A DNA stretch of 6,994 nucleotides from Chitinophagaceae bacterium (GTDB lineage: Bacteria; Bacteroidota; Bacteroidia; Chitinophagales; Chitinophagaceae). Position numbers and translations under genes: made by a program. The DNA lies in the NCBI GenBank assembly GCA_003455235.1, contig DMRT01000229.1, forward strand, positions 1-6,994. Direction: 5' to 3'. This document shows positions 1-5,399 of the stretch, piece by piece; positions within the stretch are counted from its first letter, which is position 1, and every line of letters begins with the position of its first letter. The notes under the pieces were generated by a model that made no database searches, was not told the origin of the DNA, and saw only the letters and a program-made list of their open reading frames with translations.

Positions 1-3000
1 CATTCCAGCCAAATGCATTATTGGTATGTGAGCCTGTATTGGAAAATAATGCTCCGTTACCAACAGCCGTATTCAGGTTACCGCTCGAATCACTGTACAT
101 GGCGCTGTACCCGATGGCAACGTTATTGCTTCCCTGGGCAATTCGCCAAAGGGAATACGCACCCATACCTGAATTGTAATTGCCGGTATCTGCGGCAAAA
201 TTGCTTCCGGGCGCCCGTTCACCCACACCCGAATAGGCGCCAATAAATGTATTGCCTGATTCTTTTTGATTATAGCCTGCATTGATACCTACGCCGGTAT
301 TTAAGAAACCTGTTTTGTTCATGCGGAATGCCGATGTGCCCACCCCGGTATTCTGGTAACCCGTGCTGTCCTGCTCCAGTGCAAAGGAACCCAGGCCGGT
401 ATTATATACATACCCAACCCCCTTGTGCAACAACAGGGAATTATATCCTACCGCTGTATTAAAATCACTCGCCAGGTTGTCGCGGAGTGCATACATACCA
501 ACCGCTACATTGTAGCTTCCGCTGGTATCGGCTCCAAGTGCCTGGCGGCCAAGCGCTGTATTATAATTAGCAGAGCGTATATCATTTAATGTAAAATAAC
601 CCACCCCGGTATTTGAACCACCGTTGCTGAACCCGGCAGCTCCTTCACCGGCATAACTTCCTACATACGTGTTAGCACCGCTGGTAACATGAAAGCCTGT
701 ATTGATGCCCACACCTACGTTATCAAAACCGGTAACATTGCTTCGGAAAGAAGACGTACCCATGACGGTATTACCGGCAGCCGTGGTGGCATTTTCCAGT
801 GCATAATACCCGTTGATGGTATTATAGTAGCCTGTTGTTAATTCTTCACCACTACAGGCACCGGTGGCTGTATTTCCGGTATTGCTGTTTGCACCATAAG
901 CAACTTTTTTGAGCGATTTGTAACCCAAAGCGGTATTCTCAGAAACATTCACAGCAGCACCCATGCTGCTGTCGCCGAGCGCTGCATTGCGGGAAGCGGC
1001 TATGCCTACACTCAGTGCTTCTGCGCCAACGGCAACATTGGATGAACCATAGGTAAGCGCCATTGTACTGTCGCCTATGGCCGTATTTCTGCCAAGGGTA
1101 TTTGCGAATAAAGTAACGCCGTTGAAATTATGATAAGCCCTGTAGCCGATTGCCGTGATTTTATAGCCGGCAAAATTGCTGAACCCGGCCTCTGTACCAA
1201 CGGATGTATGTTCTTTTGAAAAATAGGATGGACCCGCAAAACCCGAATACATTCCGGCTCTGTATCCTACAGCAACCATATCGTCTGTTTTACTGTAGAA
1301 CAGGGCTTCTTTACCAAGCGCCGTGTTACGGGATGCCGTATCACTTGAGTATGACGCTAAGTATCCTACAGCCACATTATCTGTACCGGTGGAGTCATTT
1401 CGTAAGGCCGCAGAACCAATTGCTGTATTTTGATTGGCCCTGATTAATCTTCCGGCATCATTCCCCACGGCGGTATTGTTATTGCCCAAAGTACTTTGAT
1501 ACATGGCCGCATTACCCAGTGCCACATTGTTGATACCGGTTTTATTGGCAGAGAGGGAATAACTGCCCACGGCGGTGTTTGCAGTACCCGTGGTGGTACT
1601 ATCCATACTGGAATAACCAATGGCGGTATTGGGATAACCACCGGCAAAATTGATCAGTGCCCTCGATCCAAGGGCCACATTTTGTGAGCTGTTTACAGCA
1701 TTCGACAATGCCCGGTATCCCATGGCCACATTATCATTTCCATTGGCAAATAAGAAAAGGGTACTGTCGCCTACGGCAACATTCCGGTTTCCATTGATAG
1801 CATAACCACCTCCATTCATGGATTGAAAACCCACCGCGGTATTTTTTGAACCCAAATTGATCCCATAACCAGAACCATATCCCAATCCGCTGTTCTCGGA
1901 TCCCTGTGTATTATTGACTGCAGTCTGACTGTTATATGTTAAACTGTAAGCACCAACGGCTGTGTTGTAATCCATTTTATTATAGTATCCTGAATAGGTA
2001 CCGATGCTTACGGTTAAATCCGCAGTATCTGCCGCATGACCACTTGAAAAGCCCATCCAGGTATTATAGCTCCCGCTGCGGGGACCAAAGCCGGCAAAGC
2101 GCCCAACGGCAGTATTATAGTTTCCGCTGGTATCGTTTTCGAGGCTTCCTACACCTACGGCTGTATTCTCGAATCCTTTTTTCCGCTGCCACATGCTGCG
2201 CCAGCCCACAGCTGTATTCAACCAGCCCGACGTATCGTAGCGAAGTGCTTCGAGACCAATGGCCGTGTTGTAAGGATTGGTAACATGATTGGCCAATGCA
2301 TAGCCGCCCACCGCGGTATTACCATCCGTAGTTTTGTTTTCAAACAGCGCCACTTCACCCACGGCGGTGTTGTACCATGCCGTTGTATTCCTGAACAAAG
2401 TACCTGCACCAAAAGCGGTATTCTGTGCACCTGTTTTATTGGTCTTCATGGCTTCATTACCAAACGCCGAATTGTCCCAGCCGGATGTATTGCCCAGCAT
2501 GGCGTTATAACCAAAGGCATTGTTATAATAACCGGTAGTGGTGCTGTCCATTGCCCGGTAACCAAAAGCGCTGTTCGTTTTACCGGCCAGGCCACCTGCA
2601 TAACTCAGGTTGCGCAGGGTTCCGTATCCGAAGCTGGTGTTTAAATTAATGCTGTCGATGCTGCCCGACTTCTGATTTTTTACCCGGAAGGTTAAGGCAC
2701 TGTCGTTTAATGTGCCCAAAAAGTTAGCGGCTGTTATATTACTGTTGCCGGTGATTTTCCAGGCGGTGGTGTCTACCGAATAACCGCTGGCATTGATGAA
2801 TACCCACCGGGTGTTGGGGAGATCATAATAATGGAACCCGATACTGTCAGGCCCGGTTTGATACACCAGCAATCCATTGGCAGGAGATGCTATGGCGTTC
2901 TTCTGGGTTTTATCCATCCGGGGAACCAGCATTCCTTTAAGCGTACTCTCTACATCCAGTATAGAACTGGCATGAGCAGGGTTGCCTGTTGTGTTTACGC

Positions 3001-3079
3001 TTAATGATTGGGAAGCAGCCGTAAAATGCACAGCCAATGCGATGCATGATGCAAACGCTAAACGGAAAAATTTAGTCAT
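1..3079 (-). CDS. Giant YadA-head-repeat surface fibre protein, N-terminal part (runs off window)
   Basis: This is an exported, probably trimeric fibre or adhesin-like protein. The frame opens at ATG 3079 and stays open to position 1, giving at least 1026 residues with no stop; the C-terminus is outside the window. Residues 1-24 are a Sec signal peptide (MTKFFRLAF, hydrophobic core, AASQ end). Residues 25 to about 100 match the lead domain common in Bacteroidota tail-fibre-like proteins (SSILDVEST, KGMLVPRM, GLLVYQTG, then YYD and RWVFI). From residue 169 onward there are 49 motifs of the type N-T-A-V/I/L/F-G-x-x-A/S-L/M, about one per 17.5 residues, resembling the left-handed beta-roll of YadA heads. 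No ribosome binding site stands out (the leader is pyrimidine-rich CTTTCTTTACC), as is usual in this phylum. It is preceded by a strong terminator, so it probably has its own promoter. A C-terminal S74 domain like that of the other fibre gene is expected but unseen. The family call is firm; the ligand is unknown. Confidence 0.9.
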   Translation of the reverse strand, partial: MTKFFRLAFASCIALAVHFTAASQSLSVNTTGNPAHASSILDVESTLKGMLVPRMDKTQKNAIASPANGLLVYQTGPDSIGFHYYDLPNTRWVFINASGYSVDTTAWKITGNSNITAANFLGTLNDSALTFRVKNQKSGSIDSINLNTSFGYGTLRNLSYAGGLAGKTNSAFGYRAMDSTTTGYYNNAFGYNAMLGNTSGWDNSAFGNEAMKTNKTGAQNTAFGAGTLFRNTTAWYNTAVGEVALFENKTTDGNTAVGGYALANHVTNPYNTAIGLEALRYDTSGWLNTAVGWRSMWQRKKGFENTAVGVGSLENDTSGNYNTAVGRFAGFGPRSGSYNTWMGFSSGHAADTADLTVSIGTYSGYYNKMDYNTAVGAYSLTYNSQTAVNNTQGSENSGLGYGSGYGINLGSKNTAVGFQSMNGGGYAINGNRNVAVGDSTLFLFANGNDNVAMGYRALSNAVNSSQNVALGSRALINFAGGYPNTAIGYSSMDSTTTGTANTAVGSYSLSANKTGINNVALGNAAMYQSTLGNNNTAVGNDAGRLIRANQNTAIGSAALRNDSTGTDNVAVGYLASYSSDTASRNTALGKEALFYSKTDDMVAVGYRAGMYSGFAGPSYFSKEHTSVGTEAGFSNFAGYKITAIGYRAYHNFNGVTLFANTLGRNTAIGDSTMALTYGSSNVAVGAEALSVGIAASRNAALGDSSMGAAVNVSENTALGYKSLKKVAYGANSNTGNTATGACSGEELTTGYYNTINGYYALENATTAAGNTVMGTSSFRSNVTGFDNVGVGINTGFHVTSGANTYVGSYAGEGAAGFSNGGSNTGVGYFTLNDIRSANYNTALGRQALGADTSGSYNVAVGMYALRDNLASDFNTAVGYNSLLLHKGVGYVYNTGLGSFALEQDSTGYQNTGVGTSAFRMNKTGFLNTGVGINAGYNQKESGNTFIGAYSGVGERAPGSNFAADTGNYNSGMGAYSLWRIAQGSNNVAIGYSAMYSDSSGNLNTAVGNGALFSNTGSHTNNAFGWN
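2..772 (-). repeat. 140-residue higher-order duplication inside the head array
   Basis: Two successive blocks align with an exact 140-residue (420-nt) offset. Block one starts at nucleotide 772 (residue 770) with NTVMGTSSFRSNVTGFDN, then GVGINTG, SGANTYVGSYAGEG and SNTGVG. Block two starts at 352 (residue 910) with NTGVGTSAFRMNKTGFLN, then GVGINAG, SGNTFIGAYSGVG and further repeats. The match includes the linkers and is much closer than between ordinary neighbouring repeats. The second block is cut off by the window edge. It suggests growth by duplication of several coils at once. Confidence 0.7.
2..2575 (-). repeat. Head-repeat array of 49 NTAVG-type motifs
   Basis: These codons encode residues 169-1026 of the partial fibre protein. 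I counted 49 motifs, starting NSAFG-YRAM and NNAFG-YNAM and still running at the edge (NNAFG-WN). Linkers are typically 6-12 residues and often contain TTG, DTSG or NKTG. In YadA-type heads this pattern forms one beta-roll coil per repeat, with the small and hydrophobic residues inside; applying that fold here is inference. Occasional degenerate copies (NTWMG, TVSIG, NTATG, NTING) are scattered through the array. One repeat carries a cysteine (GACSGEE), the only one I see in the array. Confidence 0.9.
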
Positions 3080-3173
3080 GGTAAAGAAAGTTGGTTATGT
3101 AGTTAGATCAAATGGCTTCCAGCAGAAATTGGATTTTCTCTTGCAGGCTCAGGGAAGTGATTAGGGTAATAAC

Positions 3174-3217
3174 CGTGTAATGATACAGATTTTTTTCTAC
3201 AGAAAATACGTGTAATG
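3174..3217 (-). repeat. Direct repeat pair CATTACACG, 35 bp apart
   Basis: The 9-mer CATTACACG occurs on the minus strand at 3217-3209 and again at 3182-3174. The first copy abuts the promoter candidate and the second lies about 95 bp before the start codon. A near copy, CATTACAAG, lies at 5345-5337 before the T9SS cargo gene. They could be operator half-sites for a shared regulator, but nine bases are short enough for coincidence. Confidence 0.3.
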
Positions 3218-3231
3218 CGATTAGTTATCAA
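3202..3231 (-). promoter_or_regulatory. Weak candidate Bacteroidota-type promoter
   Basis: On the minus strand, TTG at 3231-3229 is followed after 20 nt by TATTTTC at 3208-3202. This loosely resembles the phylum consensus (TTTG at -33, TAnnTTTG at -7) with the right spacing, but the -7 element departs from consensus in its 3' half and the -33 element is only TTG. It would give a leader of roughly 115-120 nt before the ATG at 3079. The position between terminator and gene is suitable; the sequence match alone is poor. Confidence 0.25.
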
Positions 3232-3241
3232 CGTTTGCACA

Positions 3242-3253
3242 ATCCGGCCGGAT
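3242..3253. promoter_or_regulatory. 12-bp perfect palindrome ATCCGGCCGGAT
   Basis: A perfect dyad with no spacer lies between the terminator and the promoter candidate of the large fibre gene, in an otherwise AT-rich stretch. It could be a protein-binding site. It has no loop, so it is unlikely to act as an RNA hairpin. Function unknown. Confidence 0.3.
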
Positions 3254-3264
3254 GTATGTTTTTT

Positions 3265-3282
3265 ATTCCCGGTTCCGGGTAT
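3265..3282 (-). promoter_or_regulatory. Near-palindrome ATACCCGGAACCGGGAAT shared with the other leader
   Basis: The core CCCGG-AA-CCGGG is a dyad. The 18-mer matches 15 of 18 positions, without gaps, the minus-strand sequence at 5371-5354 in the leader of the T9SS cargo gene. Both copies lie upstream of a start codon in the same orientation, about 186 and 46 nt away. This may be a shared regulatory site; the alternative is an unrelated GC-rich structure arising twice. Confidence 0.35.
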
Positions 3283-3310
3283 GGTATCCAGTTATGATGA
3301 ATGAGTAAAG

Positions 3311-3342
3311 AAAAAAAGAACTTCCTGTAGGGGAAGTTCTTT
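3311..3342 (-). terminator. Strong intrinsic terminator
   Basis: On the minus strand an 11-bp perfect stem (AAAGAACTTCC / GGAAGTTCTTT) encloses a 6-nt loop. Its 3' arm runs into a seven-base T run at 3317-3311. It begins 31 nt after the stop codon of the 122-residue gene, so it should end the two-gene unit read from 5308. On the plus strand the hairpin is followed by only a short T run. Confidence 0.88.
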
Positions 3343-3373
3343 ATGCATTTAACCGGCGAAAGACCCGCAGCCC

Positions 3374-3742
3374 TTATTGCTGCAGCTGTTCTTTAGCAGG
3401 CATTTTTTTCTTTTGTTCTTTTGCAGGTACTGCAGCTGGTTGCTGTGCAGCCACCGGTGCTGCCGGCTTCAGGGTGCTGGGCGATGCAGTGACTTTGTCA
3501 TTATCAGGCATCCGTGTATCTTTTGGCTGTTTCAATTCGCCGCCCGGAACGATGGATTTTGCAGCCTGCTGTTCATTGGCTGTCTGCAGTTTTGGTGCAG
3601 GCGGTGCAGTACTTACTTCCTGTTCTTTTTTAAGGGAGGCTTTCACCGGGTTGCCGTCGGTTACTGCATTTTGTGCCGCAGCGGTACCTGCAGCCGTCAT
3701 CAGTAATCCGGTCATCAGTATAAAGGAAATTGATCGTTTCAT
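3374..3742 (-). CDS. Small exported low-complexity Pro/Ala/Gln/Lys-rich protein, function unknown
   Basis: A 122-residue protein that I do not recognise. It starts with a clear Sec signal peptide (MKRSISF, hydrophobic core, then GTAAAQ, cleavage near residue 23), so the mature product of about 99 residues is periplasmic, surface-bound or secreted. The mature part has no predicted globular core: it is rich in Ala, Pro, Gln, Lys and Glu, lacks Cys, Trp, Phe and Tyr, and ends with two PAKEQ copies (VPAKEQ and MPAKEQ). It looks intrinsically disordered. There is no lipobox, no T9SS sorting domain and no transmembrane segment after the signal. It lies 24 bp after the T9SS cargo gene and is followed by a strong terminator, so the two are probably co-transcribed. 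A weak AAGAAAG lies about 9 nt before the ATG at 3742. It is real on the strength of the signal peptide and genomic fit; its role is open. Confidence 0.8.
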   Translation of the reverse strand: MKRSISFILMTGLLMTAAGTAAAQNAVTDGNPVKASLKKEQEVSTAPPAPKLQTANEQQAAKSIVPGGELKQPKDTRMPDNDKVTASPSTLKPAAPVAAQQPAAVPAKEQKKKMPAKEQLQQ

Positions 3743-3766
3743 TTTAAATGCTTTCTTGTTTTAAAA

Positions 3767-5308
3767 TTATTGTTTTACAAACTGGTAGGTTTCTTTATTG
3801 CCGTTATCCCTCAGTACCTGCAGCACGTAAGAACCCGAAGCCATGGCACTTACATTCATGGTAACCAGGCTCGATGTGGGCCGCATCGATGAGATGAGTC
3901 TTCCATCCATTCCGTACACCTGCAGGGTAACCTTGCCGGTATAAGAAGAAGGCAGCAGAATATTCAGCACGGTGGTAGCCGGGTTGGGGAACATCCGCAG
4001 CTCTTCATTGCCTTTTTCAAATTTCACCTGGCGTATGGGTGAGTAGAAGTAAGCGTTGGTTTTATCAATTACTTTCAGGCGGTAATAATTCCAGCCCTGT
4101 ACCGGCGATGGATCATAATCTACGTAAGATGACTGCAGCAGTTGTCTTGAACTGATGTTGGAAAGATGCACAAAGTCTCTTCCGTTCAGTGATTTTTCCA
4201 GTTCATACAAACGGGTATCCTGTTCGTTGGCCACCTCCCAGTTCAGCCGTACCCGGTTGCCATCGGCAATGGCGGTAAAATAGATCAGTTTAACCGGCAA
4301 ACCGTTGTACTTGCTGTTGGTACCGAGAGTGAATCTCCGTTCTAAAAAACTGAAATTATTGTTCGTGTTGGAACGCACCCAACCCGAAAGGCTGTCGGTA
4401 CCGTTTGTCATACCGGTTACCCATCCACCGGGCACATCCCACATAAATGGCGGCCGGTCGATGTACTGTGCCACGATGAGGCTGTCCCGTACCGCTGCCA
4501 AACTGCTCACCTGGCTGTATCCTCTCCACGAAAGACTTGGCCTTGCATTGTTATCAACCGCCAGGGCTGCATTGCCGGTAATTTCCCAGTATTCCTTACG
4601 GCTGATGTGATCAATAGGAGGGGAGAATACATTGTACGGGTCAAAAGGCAGTCCCATGAAATATTCTGCCGTCCATACAGTCAGGTTAGCGTTTTGTTTT
4701 TCCATACGCACCGGGGCATATAAACTATCTGTTTTACCAACCGGGAATAAATAAAAAGTGGGCAGACTTCCGATTACGTTTGCCGAGCGGCTCAGCCTTC
4801 CGTTCACCCAGCTTTTACTAAAGCTGCTGGTGGAGGCAATGGCATTGATGGCGGCGTTGGATACCCACAGGCTGTCGTTGGCATATCCGCTGCGGGTGAA
4901 AATATAACCGGTATCCAGGTTCAGGATATTTCTTACTTCGCAGGAAGATAATAAGGTATCACCGGCGGTATTGCGGATGGTAAGGTCGTAGAATCTTGTT
5001 TTACCGAAAAAACTCTGGCGCTGGTTTCCACGGAAGAACACATTGCCCGTGCTGCTGGCGCTCAGTACACCGGTGGCGGTGGAGTCGAGCCATCCCTCGG
5101 GAGAAACAACAGAGGTTTTATACATATGGGTTTCTCCATTGTTCAGCCTGTTAGCGGTTCCTTTAAAGGTAATGCCTCCCCCGGATATCACTACCCGGGT
5201 ACCGGCTTCGCTAACCATTTGCACATCGGTGGCACGAACCAATTGCTGACCCCGGGCCTGTAAGGCGATTAATAAAATAGCGCTCAGCCCGATCTTTTTT
5301 AACAGCAT
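3767..5308 (-). CDS. Secreted protein with C-terminal T9SS type A sorting domain
   Basis: A complete 513-residue cargo protein of the type IX secretion system. Residues 1-20 are a Sec signal peptide (MLLKKIGLSAILLIALQARG). Residues about 21-330 form a beta-rich region of unknown function with patterns seen in many Bacteroidota surface proteins (SFFGKTRFYDLTIRN, then WVNGRLSRS, FYLFPVGKTDS and KEYWEITG). Residues 337 to about 430 resemble the Ig/fibronectin-III-like module that often precedes sorting domains (LPVKLIYFTA, VRLNWEVANEQDT, YELEKSLNGRDF, NYYRLKVID). Residues 439-513 are the type A domain: MFPNP start, YGMDGRLISS, MASGSYVLQV and terminal TYQFVKQ. In this family the domain is recognised by the outer-membrane translocon and normally cleaved, leaving the cargo at the surface or released. 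No enzymatic motif is visible, so an adhesive or structural role is likely. The start is ATG 5308, 91 bp after the upstream stop and without a clear ribosome binding site. The 122-residue gene follows after 24 bp. Confidence 0.93.
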   Translation of the reverse strand: MLLKKIGLSAILLIALQARGQQLVRATDVQMVSEAGTRVVISGGGITFKGTANRLNNGETHMYKTSVVSPEGWLDSTATGVLSASSTGNVFFRGNQRQSFFGKTRFYDLTIRNTAGDTLLSSCEVRNILNLDTGYIFTRSGYANDSLWVSNAAINAIASTSSFSKSWVNGRLSRSANVIGSLPTFYLFPVGKTDSLYAPVRMEKQNANLTVWTAEYFMGLPFDPYNVFSPPIDHISRKEYWEITGNAALAVDNNARPSLSWRGYSQVSSLAAVRDSLIVAQYIDRPPFMWDVPGGWVTGMTNGTDSLSGWVRSNTNNNFSFLERRFTLGTNSKYNGLPVKLIYFTAIADGNRVRLNWEVANEQDTRLYELEKSLNGRDFVHLSNISSRQLLQSSYVDYDPSPVQGWNYYRLKVIDKTNAYFYSPIRQVKFEKGNEELRMFPNPATTVLNILLPSSYTGKVTLQVYGMDGRLISSMRPTSSLVTMNVSAMASGSYVLQVLRDNGNKETYQFVKQ

Positions 5309-5399
5309 AGAAAACTGTTTTATAATGTTTAATAAACTTGTAATGTAGAGTAAATACCCGGTTTCCGGTATCCCCTGTTTTGGGGATAACAGAAAGGTA
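5309..5399. other. Leader between fibre gene and T9SS cargo gene (91 bp)
   Basis: Read on the minus strand, this gap holds a hairpin directly after the upstream stop, the near-palindrome ATACCGGAAACCGGGTAT (5371-5354), CATTACAAG (5345-5337) and an AT-rich stretch up to the ATG at 5308. I found no convincing Bacteroidota promoter: no TAnnTTTG is present, and the nearest TATTTAC at 5356-5350 lacks a TTG partner. The cargo gene may therefore be read through from the fibre gene or use an atypical promoter. Confidence 0.5.
5369..5388 (-). terminator. Hairpin after fibre gene, possible weak terminator or attenuator
   Basis: TATCCCC and GGGGATA form a perfect 7-bp stem with a 6-nt loop, 11 nt after the stop codon of the upstream fibre gene. 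No T run follows on the minus strand (CCGGAAACCGGG follows instead), so efficient intrinsic termination is doubtful. It could slow decay of the upstream mRNA or give partial read-through into the T9SS cargo gene. Confidence 0.4.

Larger units (their letters stand above)
3080..3373. other. Intergenic leader of the large fibre gene (294 bp)
   Basis: No credible gene lies here; the plus-strand frame 2982-3164 is an incidental opening that overlaps the real signal-peptide region. Read on the minus strand from 3373, the interval holds a strong terminator, a GC-rich near-palindrome, a 12-bp perfect palindrome, a weak promoter candidate, two copies of CATTACACG and an untranslated stretch before the ATG at 3079. 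It therefore separates the upstream two-gene unit from the fibre gene and probably controls the latter. Confidence 0.7.

Noticed and set aside
1204..2644. Several plus-strand open frames opposite the large fibre gene (1204-1443, 1496-1687, 1936-2283, 2285-2644), some with repeated GGI or TNGG patterns.
   Set aside because: They are antisense images of the head repeats; the repetitive look comes from the NTAVG array on the other strand. None has a signal peptide, domain or start context.
3040..3079. Possible lipobox (F-A-S-C, Cys at residue 12) in the large fibre signal peptide.
   Set aside because: The Cys lies inside the hydrophobic core, too close to the N-terminus and followed by more hydrophobic residues ending in AASQ, so a standard signal peptidase I site fits better.
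1..3079. CRISPR-like or satellite DNA, suggested by regularly spaced short repeats.
   Set aside because: The regularity is at the protein level with a 3-nt frame; the DNA copies diverge at synonymous positions and no identical repeat/spacer pattern exists.
2982..3164. Plus-strand frame of 60 residues spanning the fibre start and its leader.
   Set aside because: It overlaps the signal peptide of a well-supported minus-strand gene, has no recognisable features and uses the leader sequence by chance.
3377..3764. Plus-strand frames opposite the 122-residue gene (3377-3706 and 3474-3764), Cys- and Phe-rich.
   Set aside because: The minus-strand frame has a proper signal peptide, close spacing to its upstream gene and a terminator. 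The plus frames are composition shadows of Lys/Glu/Ala codons.
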